A stretch of DNA of 64,000 nucleotides from Thalassovita mediterranea (GCA_019448215.1 CP080408.1:62001-126000), one strand, 5' to 3'. Shown: positions 20,101-28,507, counted from the first letter of the stretch. Notes: generated by a model from the sequence alone, not told the origin. Numbers and translations: made by a program.

Positions 20101-20967
20101 ATGCGTTTTGAAGGCACTGAGAATTACGTTGCAACCGAAGACCTGCGCGTCGCCGTGAATGCGGCCATCGCCCTTCAGCGCCCGCTGCTGGTCAAGGGTG
20201 AGCCGGGCACAGGCAAGACCGTCCTCGCAATCGAAGTCGCGAAGGCGCTCGGCGTGCCGCTGATCGAATGGCACATCAAATCGTCCACGAAGGCTCAGCA
20301 AGGCCTTTACGAATACGACGCCGTGTCCCGGCTGCGCGACGGCCAGATGGGCGAGGAACGCGCCAAGGACATCTCCAACTACATCAAGAAGGGCAAGCTC
20401 TGGGAGGCTTTCACCTCCGACGAACGCCCGATCCTGCTGATCGACGAAATCGACAAGGCTGACATCGAATTCCCGAACGACCTCCTGCAGGAGCTCGATC
20501 GCATGGAATTCTATGTTTACGAAACCGACCAGACGATCAAGGCGAAGCAGCGCCCACTCGTCATCATCACCTCGAACAATGAGAAAGAGCTTCCGGACGC
20601 GTTCCTGCGCCGTTGCTTCTTCCACTTCATCAAGTTCCCGGACGAGCAGACGATGAAAGACATCATCGACGTCCACTATCCTGGTATCAAGCAGAAGCTG
20701 GTCGCCGAAGCGCTCACCACTTTCTACTCCATGCGCGAAGTCCCGGGCATGAAGAAGAAGCCATCGACCAGCGAACTGCTCGACTGGCTGAAGCTTCTGA
20801 TGAACGAGGACATCGACCTTGAGACCCTCAAGGAACAGGACCCTGACAAACTGACACCGCCACTGCACGGCGCACTTCTCAAGAACGAGCAGGATGTTGC
20901 CTTGTTTGAGCGTCTGGCGTTCCTGTCACGCCGCGAAAGCGGTGGCCGCCGCGGCCCTGCGGGCTAG
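20101..20967 (+). CDS. MoxR-family AAA+ ATPase
   Basis: Chaperone-like AAA+ ATPase that usually works with a VWA-domain partner in metal insertion or complex assembly. It has 288 residues. Walker A is GEPGTGKTVLAIEVAKAL, Walker B ILLIDEIDKADIEFPN, sensor 1 VIITSNNEKELPDAFLRRC, and the C-terminal lid follows. It belongs to the subgroup normally followed by a CoxE-like VWA gene, but here the next gene is convergent tlyA, overlapping the 3' end by 4 bp. So the partner must be elsewhere or absent. Confidence 0.88.
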   Translation: MRFEGTENYVATEDLRVAVNAAIALQRPLLVKGEPGTGKTVLAIEVAKALGVPLIEWHIKSSTKAQQGLYEYDAVSRLRDGQMGEERAKDISNYIKKGKLWEAFTSDERPILLIDEIDKADIEFPNDLLQELDRMEFYVYETDQTIKAKQRPLVIITSNNEKELPDAFLRRCFFHFIKFPDEQTMKDIIDVHYPGIKQKLVAEALTTFYSMREVPGMKKKPSTSELLDWLKLLMNEDIDLETLKEQDPDKLTPPLHGALLKNEQDVALFERLAFLSRRESGGRRGPAG

Positions 20968-21698
20968 GCTTTCACAGCATGGATGAGGCGTTCGGCATTG
21001 CCATCGCCGCCAAGGATTGGGCTGTCCGTTTTTGCGCTGACAGCCCAATTCATATCCGCCAGCCAGTCGCAGAAGGCAGCCTCGGCGCGCTCGACGGCTG
21101 CACCATCAGTGACCAGGCCGCCCTTGCCAACGAACTCACGCCCGACCTCGAATTGTGGCTTGAACAGCGTCACCAGCTCCGCGCCTTGCGCCGCCAGTGA
21201 GAGCGGCACCTCAAGAAGCTTGGCCAGAGAGATAAAGCTCGCATCGCAGACGATCAGTGATGGCGCCTCGCCGATCATGTCTTCTGTCAGCGACCGCGCA
21301 TCCGTCGCTTCATAGGCAGTGACACGTCCATCGCTCGCAATCTTCTCATGAAGCTGGCCGCGCCCGACATCGACCGCGACAACGCCCGCAGCGCCGCGTT
21401 GCAACAACACATCGGTGAACCCGCCCGTCGAAGCCCCGACATCAAGACAATGACGACCGGCAGGGTCCACCGCGAACTCGTCCAGCGCATGCGCGAGCTT
21501 CAAGCCACCGCGCGACACATAAGGGTGGGCCGGCTCCGCCTCGATGCGGTCCGCAGCCGCGATCTGTTGCGATGGCTTCGTCAGCGGTTTGCCATTCACC
21601 ATGACCCGCCCGGCAGCGATCGCGGCCTGCGCCGCCGCACGGCTCTCAAAATGTCCAAGTTCCACAAGCGCCCGGTCTGCCCGATCACGATTTACCAT
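20964..21698 (-). CDS. tlyA: TlyA-type rRNA 2'-O-methyltransferase
   Basis: RNA methyltransferase with an N-terminal S4 domain and a C-terminal FtsJ-like fold; in mycobacteria it methylates 16S and 23S rRNA and confers capreomycin sensitivity. It has 244 residues. The S4 part is DRALVELGHFESRAAAQAAI, then VSRGGLKLAHALDEF. The SAM site is LDVGASTGGFTDVLLQRGA, and FKPQFEVGREFVGKGG is the usual C-terminal motif. GAGG sits 6 nt before the ATG at 21698. The frame continues over 100 codons upstream antisense to sodC, which is not credible coding. Its stop overlaps moxR convergently. Confidence 0.93.
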   Translation of the reverse strand: MVNRDRADRALVELGHFESRAAAQAAIAAGRVMVNGKPLTKPSQQIAAADRIEAEPAHPYVSRGGLKLAHALDEFAVDPAGRHCLDVGASTGGFTDVLLQRGAAGVVAVDVGRGQLHEKIASDGRVTAYEATDARSLTEDMIGEAPSLIVCDASFISLAKLLEVPLSLAAQGAELVTLFKPQFEVGREFVGKGGLVTDGAAVERAEAAFCDWLADMNWAVSAKTDSPILGGDGNAERLIHAVKA

Positions 21699-21789
21699 TG
21701 CCATCCTCGCCGGAACGCAAGTTTCATCTAGGTGTTGCACTGAATGACCTGCTTGCAAGGTCCGGATCCGATTACCAAGGAGATTTTCC

Positions 21790-22413
21790 ATGAGCCGCTT
21801 CCTTCCCCTCTCCGCAGCAGCCGCATCCATCGCGATCGTGTTTGCCTGCACACAGCAGACCTCTGATGCCCAGCAGGACACGGCGACGCCTGATGAAGAC
21901 ATGGCGGAAATGCAGGCTGACATGCCGCCATCCGAGGCCGACATGAATGGCAACGAGTCGCTTCCTTCCATGATGCGCGCAACCGGCGACCTCATGGGCA
22001 ATGAAGGCGATACGATCGGCAGCGTGAACATGATCGAAGGGCCAAACGGCATCGTCATGGAAGTGTCGATTGATGAGGGCGGCCTGACCCCGGGTTGGCA
22101 CGCCATTCATATCCACCAGACCGGCGACTGCAGCGATACTGGTGAATACACTGCCTCCGGTGGCCATGTCGGCAAGATCGAAGGTGGCCACGGCCTCCTC
22201 AATCCAGCCGGTCCAGAACCTGGCGACCTGCCAAACCTTTACGCGTTCGAGGATGGCTCGGTGAATTTCGAGACCTTCACTGATCTCGTCGCTCTATCTG
22301 ACGTGATGGACGAAGATGGCGGCGCGATCATCATTCATGAAGGCCGCGACGACCATATGAGCCAGCCGATCGGCGGCGCCGGTGGGCGCGTTGCCTGCGC
22401 AGTCGTTCAGTAA
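21790..22413 (+). CDS. sodC: Cu/Zn superoxide dismutase-like lipoprotein
   Basis: Envelope enzyme that dismutates superoxide. It has 207 residues. An N-terminal hydrophobic stretch ends in a lipobox-like IVFAC (Cys20), followed by an acidic, Met-rich linker. The SOD fold then shows copper ligands His107 and His109 (HAIHIH), bridging His126, His134 and Asp146, copper ligand His183, and the disulphide pair Cys114/Cys203. The position of the zinc ligand His80 of the human enzyme holds Glu143 (GPEPGD instead of the common GPHAGD), so zinc binding may be altered. AGGAG lies 8 nt before the start. Confidence 0.88.
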   Translation: MSRFLPLSAAAASIAIVFACTQQTSDAQQDTATPDEDMAEMQADMPPSEADMNGNESLPSMMRATGDLMGNEGDTIGSVNMIEGPNGIVMEVSIDEGGLTPGWHAIHIHQTGDCSDTGEYTASGGHVGKIEGGHGLLNPAGPEPGDLPNLYAFEDGSVNFETFTDLVALSDVMDEDGGAIIIHEGRDDHMSQPIGGAGGRVACAVVQ

Positions 22414-22438
22414 GCGTCTGCCCTCAGCCACAAATGAG

Positions 22439-22468
22439 AACGCCGCCTCGCTTACGGGGCGGCGTTTT
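22439..22468 (+). terminator. Terminator after sodC
   Basis: Inverted repeat AACGCCGCC/GGCGGCGTT with a 10-base loop, followed by TTTTCTTTT on the plus strand, 25 bp after the sodC stop. It also separates sodC from the convergent arfB. Confidence 0.88.
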
Positions 22469-22492
22469 CTTTTGGCCTGAATGACAAGCCCG

Positions 22493-22921
22493 CTAGGGGT
22501 CGACCTTACCGCGTAGGGCTTTCTTCTCGCCAGTTTCCTTCTTGGCCTTGATCCGGCGCTCCACCGAGCCGCGCGTCGGCCGGGTCGGAATGCGGCGTTT
22601 GCGCTTCTTTGCGGCCTTCCGGATCATTGAGGTCAGGCGGTCACGCGCCGCATCGCGGTTTAGCGCCTGCGAGCGGTGTTCACTCGCATCCACGATCACA
22701 TCGCCCTCTTTTGTGATCCTGTTCTTCCAGATCTGCCGGAAGCGCGTCTTGATGCGCGCAGGCACCGAGGATGCGTTGACATTCCACCTCAGCTGCACCG
22801 CGCTCGATACCTTGTTCACATTCTGCCCACCCGGCCCCGACGAGCGCGTGAACGTCTCTACAAGCTCCCAATGGGGAACGGTCAGCTCATCGTTGATTTC
22901 GAGATCTTGTTGGCGGGCCAT
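22493..22921 (-). CDS. arfB: Alternative ribosome-rescue factor ArfB (peptidyl-tRNA hydrolase)
   Basis: Releases peptides from ribosomes stalled on non-stop mRNA, a backup to tmRNA. It has 142 residues. The catalytic GGQ loop is in RSSGPGGQNVNKVSSAVQLR, and the domain is followed by a long basic tail (RKAAKKRKRRIPTRPTRGSV) that enters the mRNA channel. Length and the lack of release-factor decoding domains distinguish it from RF1/RF2. smpB, the partner of the primary rescue route, lies 4 kb away in the window. ArfB is known to be important when tmRNA is absent in Caulobacter. Confidence 0.93.
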   Translation of the reverse strand: MARQQDLEINDELTVPHWELVETFTRSSGPGGQNVNKVSSAVQLRWNVNASSVPARIKTRFRQIWKNRITKEGDVIVDASEHRSQALNRDAARDRLTSMIRKAAKKRKRRIPTRPTRGSVERRIKAKKETGEKKALRGKVDP

Positions 22922-23044
22922 GATGAAGGACTTGTTCAGCTAAGGTTCAAGCTTGGAACCTCATAATTAGTTAACGCTTGTATTCAGACCAGAAACATTT
23001 CCGGACAAGGGTCCGGTGAGCGAACTTGTAAAAGGAGGCTCCTC

Positions 23045-23608
23045 ATGGCGTTCAGAAAACTATTTCTCCGTATCGGTGCCGCAGGAGCTCTCGCGCTCGC
23101 GGCGTTCACGCCCGTCGCCGCTGCTGACCGTGGGCAATATGACCGCGGCCATTATGATCGTGGTGATCGCGGCGACCGCTATCACGGTCACCGTGACCGC
23201 GGCAATCGGGGTTACCATCGCGGTGACCGCCGGGGCGACTATCATCATCGCCGGGACCAGCGCCGCGACTATCGCCGTGGACGCGACTATTATCGGGACC
23301 ACAACCGCTACTACAACCGGGGCCGCGTCGTGACGCGCAACTATTACAGTGCGCCGACCTACTACCGCCCTCGCCCGCGCGTCGTGTATCATTACAACCG
23401 CGGCTTCCACCACCCACGCTACACGATCGGCAGCCGCTACCATTACGGCTCCAACTCGATCATCATCCGCGATTATGACCGCTATGGTCTCTACAATCCG
23501 CCGCGCGGCCATCAGTGGGTCTACCACCGCGGCAGCAATGATGCAGTCCTGACCTCCGTCGCAACCGGCGCCATCGTCGGTCTCGCGATCGGCATTCTTA
23601 GCCAATAG
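23045..23608 (+). CDS. RcnB-like periplasmic protein with Arg/His/Tyr-rich repeats
   Basis: It has 187 residues. A signal peptide (FLRIGAAGALALAAFTPVAAA) is followed by a low-complexity region of short repeats such as DRGHYDRGDRGDRYHGHRDR at about 29-90. The C-terminal part YGLYNPPRGHQWVYHRGSND and a final glycine/alanine hydrophobic tail resemble the RcnB domain (nickel/cobalt homeostasis). The His- and Tyr-rich stretch could bind metal, RNA or polyanions; only RcnB-likeness is supported. GGAGG lies shortly before the start, with a strong terminator after the stop, so it is a monocistronic and probably well expressed gene. Confidence 0.75.
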   Translation: MAFRKLFLRIGAAGALALAAFTPVAAADRGQYDRGHYDRGDRGDRYHGHRDRGNRGYHRGDRRGDYHHRRDQRRDYRRGRDYYRDHNRYYNRGRVVTRNYYSAPTYYRPRPRVVYHYNRGFHHPRYTIGSRYHYGSNSIIIRDYDRYGLYNPPRGHQWVYHRGSNDAVLTSVATGAIVGLAIGILSQ

Positions 23609-23633
23609 ATCAGGCACAAAGCGACTAAACGGA

Positions 23634-23664
23634 AAGCCGGCTGCACCTCGCAGCCGGCTTTTTT
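23634..23664 (+). terminator. Terminator after the RcnB-like gene
   Basis: A perfect 11-bp stem AAGCCGGCTGC/GCAGCCGGCTT with a 5-base loop, ending in six T on the plus strand, 25 bp after the stop codon. Confidence 0.93.
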
Positions 23665-23749
23665 GATGCCCGCCCTTTAAATCGCCGCAAATCATGTTCT
23701 ATTTGCAGGACCGGGCGCGCCCTGCGGTCGGTGTTCTGTATCAACAGCT

Positions 23750-23765
23750 GAAAGGAGGTGATCCA
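23750..23765 (+). promoter_or_regulatory. Exceptionally long Shine-Dalgarno sequence
   Basis: GAAAGGAGGTGATCCA is the exact complement of the 16S rRNA 3' end (TGGATCACCTCCTTTC), 16 bases without a mismatch. The core GGAGG is 7 nt before the ATG at 23766. Ordinary ribosome-binding sites in this window match 4-6 bases. It may drive very strong initiation, stall initiation, or let the RNA titrate 30S subunits. Confidence 0.8.
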
Positions 23766-23846
23766 ATGTCGAGTGAGAAACCAGGAACGGCAAATGGGTC
23801 CGTCCGTGCTGGTGGCCTTGGAGAGCAACCTCTCTCTGATTGCTAG
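23766..23846 (+). CDS. 26-residue small protein (candidate), unknown function
   Basis: The frame reads MSSEKPGTANGSVRAGGLGE then QPLSDC and TAG. It is hydrophilic, glycine-rich, with no signal or TM. It directly follows the 16-base Shine-Dalgarno sequence at optimal spacing. A hairpin (GGCAGG/CCTGCC, about 23861-23878) and an intrinsic terminator at 23904-23928 follow, so an RNA of roughly 200 nt is predicted. A second frame from the ATG at about 23794 is open longer but runs through the terminator. Coding is uncertain; the transcript could act as an RNA. Confidence 0.5.
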   Translation: MSSEKPGTANGSVRAGGLGEQPLSDC

Positions 23847-23903
23847 CACTGACCTGGGGCAGGTTTCGCCCTGCCAGGATTCATGGGCCAATCCGGCTCA
23901 CGG

Positions 23904-23928
23904 AGGCCACCCCTCGGGGTGGCCTTTT
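23904..23928 (+). terminator. Terminator of the mini-gene transcript
   Basis: A 9-bp perfect stem AGGCCACCC/GGGTGGCCT closed by a CTCG tetraloop and followed by TTTT. It ends 18 bp before the convergent slt stop. Confidence 0.82.
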
Positions 23929-23945
23929 CGTTTGACGGTCGCTCG

Positions 23946-25979
23946 CTAGTACCTGCCTCTATTGAGGTCTTCCGTCAGCCGGATATCGACCGCCTCGCCG
24001 GCAATGCGCTGGCGATACACCTGCGTATTCTCCAGCACGCGCTGCACATAATTGCGTGTCTCAGCGAAGGGGATGAACTCCACCCAGTCGATCGGGTCGA
24101 TCTCACCCCGGCGCGGGTCGCCATATTCCTGCATCCAGCGGCGCGGGCGTGATGCCCCGGCATTATAGGCCGCAGCCGTCATGATATAGCTGCCATTGAA
24201 TTGTCCGAGCAGCGTATCGAGATGCGAGCCGCCTAGCGTCATGTTGTAGCCAGGATCATCCGTCAGCCAGGATGTCCGGAATGGCAGGCCGAGGCGGCGA
24301 GCTTCCTCGCGCGCGGTTGCCGGCAGGAACTGCATCAGGCCGCGCGCATTGGCGTGCGACACCGCAGACGGGTTCATCTCGCTTTCCTGACGCGCCAGAG
24401 CATAGATCATCGCCCGTTCGACATTCGGCTCGCGCTGGAGCGGAAAGTCCGGGATCGGGAAGACCGCCTGCGGCGCGATCACATTCTTGGCGAGACCTGC
24501 CTTGGCGCCGCGCACCCCTACCTCGGGATAGAGGTAGTCATTTGCGACCTCTGACAGCAGCACATAATCAGCCTCTGTCTCCAGCGTATCGTCGATATTG
24601 TAGGCAAACCGGCGGAAATCCATTTCCTGGCCATTCTCGGCCAGCAGGATCGCCGCCTTCACCTGCGGCCGGCTCATGAACGCATTGCGCTCAGCTTCCG
24701 TCACATCGGCTTCGGTCTTCAGATAGATGCGCTGCAGCCCCGCTTTCTCAGCGGCGAGCTGGCCGTAATAGACGTACGGGTACTGCGCCGCCTTCTGATA
24801 GCTCGCGGCCGCCTCTGCCTGATTGCCAAGCGCCTCATAAGTGCGCCCCTGCCAATAGTGTGCCCTTGCCTGGCTGATCGGCGTAGACGTTCCCGCCTCC
24901 AGCGCCTTGAAGTGCGGCATGGCCATGGAAGGCTGGTTCAGGTGGCGAAGCGCTGTCCAGCCAGAAACCCAAGCGGCTTCAGCGAAATTCGACCCTGTCG
25001 TCATGCCGTGACGCGAGCCGAGATTGTAGGCGAGCTGGAAGTTCCGCTCCTGCAGCGCCTCACGGATCGGCCAGTGGCGTAGGTTCCAGAGAGCATCCTG
25101 TCCGGCTGCGGGCACTTGCGTGCCATCAATCTCTGCAAGTAGCGGCACCCAGTTTTCATCACGCTGGCCGGCACGTTTGCGCCAGTTCGCTCGGTCGAAC
25201 ATCAGCCCCGGATGGCTCTGCAGCGACGCCGGAACCGCGTCTACCGCCGCATCCACGCCAGCCGCTCTCGCCTGAAGCCGCACCCGTGCCTCGATCAGCG
25301 CAGCCCAGTCACTGCCAACGCGGGATTTCAGCTGCGACGCGGCTGTACGCTGGTTACTCCAGAGCAGGAAATCGGCGCGCTTGCGATGGTCGTCCTGGGT
25401 CAGCTGGTCGCCATACTGGCTCAGCACACGCTGCGAAATCGCGCTGTCCAGCGTGTTGCCATGCCAAGCTTCGCGGACAAGTTCGATCGCCTTGTCCATC
25501 TGTCCTCCGCGGCGGTACGCCTCCGCCAGTGCGATCCGCCCCTCCCCGGATGCAGGGCCACCCATCTGTTCAAACCAGGCGATCTTTTGAAGGTCGTCCA
25601 GCGCTGAATCGTTGATGATTCCCTCTGCGCGCACCTGCAGCGTCGTCATGAACGGCCAGTCGGCGCGCTGACGCAGCAGCACGCTCATTTCGTCAAATGA
25701 CATGTTCTGGTCGCTGCGTCCGCGAAACCAGGTGATGAGGTCGCGAACGACGGCATCGCCCGATCGCGCTTCCAAGCTGCGCACCGTCGACCAGTCGCCC
25801 CGGTCCATCGCGGCAACCGCATCTCGGAACAGACGAGCCTCCGTTGTCGTTACCACACTCGACGCGGGCACCAGGTCTGGCTTAACACTCGGAGAAGATG
25901 AGGGAATCGCCACTGCAATCGGTGATGCAGTTGCCAGCATTATTGCTGCTGTAATCGCTCGGTATGTGGTAACGCCCAT
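23946..25979 (-). CDS. slt: Soluble lytic murein transglycosylase
   Basis: Periplasmic enzyme that cleaves peptidoglycan glycan strands to 1,6-anhydro products. It has 677 residues. A signal peptide (MGVTTYRAITAAIMLATASP) precedes a long superhelical domain of paired helices. The C-terminal SLT domain has catalytic Glu near 532 (ALARQESEMNPSAVS), the GLMQFLPATA motif and AAAYNAGASRPRRWM. Size and order match the Slt70 class. An upstream in-frame ATG at 26042 would bury the signal peptide; the start at 25979 is preferred. It is divergent from dapA. Confidence 0.92.
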   Translation of the reverse strand: MGVTTYRAITAAIMLATASPIAVAIPSSSPSVKPDLVPASSVVTTTEARLFRDAVAAMDRGDWSTVRSLEARSGDAVVRDLITWFRGRSDQNMSFDEMSVLLRQRADWPFMTTLQVRAEGIINDSALDDLQKIAWFEQMGGPASGEGRIALAEAYRRGGQMDKAIELVREAWHGNTLDSAISQRVLSQYGDQLTQDDHRKRADFLLWSNQRTAASQLKSRVGSDWAALIEARVRLQARAAGVDAAVDAVPASLQSHPGLMFDRANWRKRAGQRDENWVPLLAEIDGTQVPAAGQDALWNLRHWPIREALQERNFQLAYNLGSRHGMTTGSNFAEAAWVSGWTALRHLNQPSMAMPHFKALEAGTSTPISQARAHYWQGRTYEALGNQAEAAASYQKAAQYPYVYYGQLAAEKAGLQRIYLKTEADVTEAERNAFMSRPQVKAAILLAENGQEMDFRRFAYNIDDTLETEADYVLLSEVANDYLYPEVGVRGAKAGLAKNVIAPQAVFPIPDFPLQREPNVERAMIYALARQESEMNPSAVSHANARGLMQFLPATAREEARRLGLPFRTSWLTDDPGYNMTLGGSHLDTLLGQFNGSYIMTAAAYNAGASRPRRWMQEYGDPRRGEIDPIDWVEFIPFAETRNYVQRVLENTQVYRQRIAGEAVDIRLTEDLNRGRY

Positions 25980-26074
25980 TAGGCCCTGCCTGTTTTCTTT
26001 TGGCTGTTGAGATGTCAGACACTTTATCGTCCAACTCAGCATATGTGTAACATAAACTTCGCGGCAAAATCACG

Positions 26075-26950
26075 ATGTTCCATGGTTCAATCCCCGCACT
26101 CGTCACTCCGTTCCAAAATGGGGAGGTCGATCGCAAAGCGTTTGCTGATCTTGTCGAACGCCAGATCGAAAATGGAGCTGGCGCTCTGGTGCCCTGTGGC
26201 ACCACAGGCGAGTCCGCCACGCTGAGCCATGCCGAACACCGGGAAGTGGTCAGCCTTTGTATCGAGGTGACTGCCGGGCGCATTCCTGTCATCGCTGGCG
26301 CGGGCTCCAACTCGACCCGCGAAGCCATCGGCCTCGTCCAGCACGCCAAGGAAGCTGGCGCCGACGCCGCCCTCTGCGTCTGCCCGTATTATAACCGCCC
26401 GGACCAGGCCGGCCTTGAAGCCCATTTCCGCGCCATCGCGGATGCCGTCGCCCTGCCGATTATCCTCTACAACGTACCGGGCCGCACGGTCTCGGACCTC
26501 CAGCCCGACACAGTCATCCGCCTCGGCAAGCACCCGAACATTGTCGGTATCAAGGATGCCACGGGTGATCTTGCGCGCATCAGCCTTCACTCGGCTGGCC
26601 TCAAAGGCGAGCAGTTCGTCCAGATCTGCGGCGAAGACCCGGTCACGCTTGGCTACCGCGCCATGGGCGGCACCGGCTGTATCTCGGTCACGTCGAACGT
26701 AGCCCCAGCCGAAATGGCAAAAATGCACAAAGCCATGGACGAGGCTGATCTCGAAACCGCGCGCGAGATCGAAACCCGCTTCATAGCTCTTCACAAAGCA
26801 CTCTTCTGTGCGCCTTCTCCCGGCCCTGCCAAGTTTGCACTCTCGCGCCTTGGCCTCTGCAGCGACGAGGTTCGCCTGCCGCTCGTCGCGCCAGATGATG
26901 CAGCCCGTTGCAGGATTGAGGCTGCAATGGAGATCGCAGGCCTTATATAG
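26075..26950 (+). CDS. dapA: 4-hydroxy-tetrahydrodipicolinate synthase
   Basis: Condenses pyruvate with aspartate semialdehyde in lysine and diaminopimelate synthesis. It has 291 residues of TIM-barrel type. The signature motifs are GTTGESATLSHAEH, the Schiff-base Lys160 in GIKDATGDLARI, and Tyr132 in LPIILYNVPGRT. All key residues are present. The start MFHGSIPALVTPF matches the family. smpB follows 6 bp after the stop, a dapA-smpB order common in alphaproteobacteria. Confidence 0.96.
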   Translation: MFHGSIPALVTPFQNGEVDRKAFADLVERQIENGAGALVPCGTTGESATLSHAEHREVVSLCIEVTAGRIPVIAGAGSNSTREAIGLVQHAKEAGADAALCVCPYYNRPDQAGLEAHFRAIADAVALPIILYNVPGRTVSDLQPDTVIRLGKHPNIVGIKDATGDLARISLHSAGLKGEQFVQICGEDPVTLGYRAMGGTGCISVTSNVAPAEMAKMHKAMDEADLETAREIETRFIALHKALFCAPSPGPAKFALSRLGLCSDEVRLPLVAPDDAARCRIEAAMEIAGLI

Positions 26951-26956
26951 CCCCCC

Positions 26957-27436
26957 ATGTCAAAGAAGAGCCAGATCAAGGGCCGCTCGGACGGCCTCGT
27001 CGCGGAAAACCGCCGCGCCCGCTTCGACTATCAGGTCGAGGACACGCTGGAGGCTGGCCTGCAGCTTCAGGGCAGCGAAGTGAAGTCGCTCCGGAATGGC
27101 CGCGCCAATATTGCAGAATCCTATGCAGCCGTTGAGGAAGGCGAACTCTGGCTCGTGAATGCAGACTTCCCGCCCTATGAAGGCGCAAACCAGTTCAATC
27201 ACGACCCCAAACGCCGCCGCAAACTCCTCGCCTCAAAGCGCGAGATCGCAGAGCTGTCACAAAAAGTAGAGCGCGCAGGCCGCACAATCGTCCCGCTAAA
27301 GCTCTACTTCAACGACCGCGGCATGGCGAAACTGCTCATCGGCTTGGCAACCGGCAAGAAGGCGCCCGACAAGCGCGAAACGGCCAAGAAACGCGACTGG
27401 CAGCGCGAGAAGTCCCGCATCCTGAAAGAAAACTAG
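26957..27436 (+). CDS. smpB: SsrA-binding protein SmpB
   Basis: Carries tmRNA to stalled ribosomes for trans-translation. It has 159 residues. The N-terminal [20 protein letters not shown] and [19 protein letters not shown] are characteristic, and the C-terminal basic tail ([20 protein letters not shown]) is the part that enters the mRNA channel. It starts 6 bp after dapA with no clear Shine-Dalgarno sequence, so translation is probably coupled. It complements the backup factor arfB found in the same window. Confidence 0.96.
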   Translation: MSKKSQIKGRSDGLVAENRRARFDYQVEDTLEAGLQLQGSEVKSLRNGRANIAESYAAVEEGELWLVNADFPPYEGANQFNHDPKRRRKLLASKREIAELSQKVERAGRTIVPLKLYFNDRGMAKLLIGLATGKKAPDKRETAKKRDWQREKSRILKEN

Positions 27437-27452
27437 GTTGTCCCAACCGGTT

Positions 27453-27491
27453 CACCGCCTCCCCAACGAAAGTTGGGGCCCATGGCGGCTG
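27453..27491. repeat. Palindromic repeat with GAAA-capped hairpin, copy 1
   Basis: Outer arms CCGCC/GGCGG surround an inner perfect 7-bp hairpin CCCCAAC-GAAA-GTTGGGG. The right flank GGGGCCCATGGCGGCTGG is shared base for base with the copy at 32050-32091. It lies between the smpB stop and the end of the convergent dehydratase gene, 16 bp after smpB, but has no T-tract. Confidence 0.8.
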
Positions 27492-27517
27492 GAATGAACT
27501 TGAACGCCGCCTGTCGG

Positions 27518-28504
27518 CTAGCCCGCCAAGATCCGCGCACACTGCGCCGGATCAACATTGCCGCCTGACAGCACAACCCCGACTGATTTGCCCTTCGCCG
27601 CTTCCGGCAGGTCGAACAGGGCGCAAGCGAGCGCCGCTGCGCCGCCCGGCTCGACGACCAGCTTCAGGTGCCGGAAAGCCAGCCGCATTGCTTCCTCAAT
27701 CTGATCGTCGCCGACAGCACACCCACCTGCCAGCAAGTCACGCCCCAGCGCCCAGGTCAGGTCCCCCGGCGACGGTGTCAGGATCGCATCGCAGATCGAG
27801 CGCGTGCCCGGCGCATTTACCTCAATCTGGTCTGCCGCCAGCGAACGCCGCCAGTCATCATGCGCTTCAGGCTCTGCTGTCCAGATCGCGACATCAGGGT
27901 CAAAGTGCCGATAGCCGAGCGCCAGCCCGGTAATAAGCCCGCCGCCGCCTGCACAACAGATGATATGATCGAGCGGCGTGTTCGCGTCGCGCATCTGCTG
28001 ACCGAACTCCACTCCGGCGCTGCCCTGCCCCGCAATGATGAACGGATCATCGAAACTCGGCACGAGTGTCGCGCCGCGCTTTTTGGTCTCTTCAGCCGCA
28101 ATTTCCTCGCGGCTTTCGCTGTCGCGGTCATACAGGCGGATTTCGGCGCCGTCGCGGCGCACGCCCGCGACTTTGATGGCCGGCGCATCTGACGGCATTA
28201 CGATCAGCGCTGGCATCCGAAAGTTCTTTGCCGCCCTTGCGACGCCTTGCGCATGATTGCCTGAGGAGAAAGCGACAACGCCTTTCTCCCGTTCTTCCGG
28301 ACTCAGCTGCAGCAATCTGTTGGTCGCGCCCCGGATCTTGAAGCTGCCTGTGATTTGCAGATTTTCGCATTTAAACCAGAGCTTTGCGCCCGCCATCTCA
28401 TCCAGCGCATCATTGCGCAGGACGGGCGTACGCAGCACATGCCCATGAAGACGCCGGGCCGCGTCGAGCACATCCTCACTGGTCGGAAGCGCGCCCGATG
28501 ACAT
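27518..28504 (-). CDS. PLP-dependent threonine/serine dehydratase or racemase family enzyme
   Basis: Fold-type II PLP enzyme acting on serine or threonine (deaminase or serine racemase). It has 328 residues. The PLP lysine lies in TGSFKIRGATNRLLQL, followed by SSGNHAQGVARAAKNF and the glycine-rich phosphate loop CCAGGGGLITGLAL. There is no C-terminal ACT regulatory domain, so it is the catabolic or racemase-like short form, not biosynthetic IlvA. It starts 3 bp after the stop of the epimerase gene, in an apparent operon with sugar-nucleotide genes whose logic is not obvious. Confidence 0.85.
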   Translation of the reverse strand: MSSGALPTSEDVLDAARRLHGHVLRTPVLRNDALDEMAGAKLWFKCENLQITGSFKIRGATNRLLQLSPEEREKGVVAFSSGNHAQGVARAAKNFRMPALIVMPSDAPAIKVAGVRRDGAEIRLYDRDSESREEIAAEETKKRGATLVPSFDDPFIIAGQGSAGVEFGQQMRDANTPLDHIICCAGGGGLITGLALGYRHFDPDVAIWTAEPEAHDDWRRSLAADQIEVNAPGTRSICDAILTPSPGDLTWALGRDLLAGGCAVGDDQIEEAMRLAFRHLKLVVEPGGAAALACALFDLPEAAKGKSVGVVLSGGNVDPAQCARILAG

Positions 28505-28507
28505 GGT

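Noticed and set aside
19984-20868. Open frame of 294 codons antisense to the MoxR ATPase
   Set aside because: The other strand encodes a complete AAA+ ATPase with all motifs, so this frame is a shadow.
23750-23765. Fragment of an antisense 16S rRNA gene
   Set aside because: Complementarity stops after 16 bases, immediately before an ATG; a true fragment would continue.
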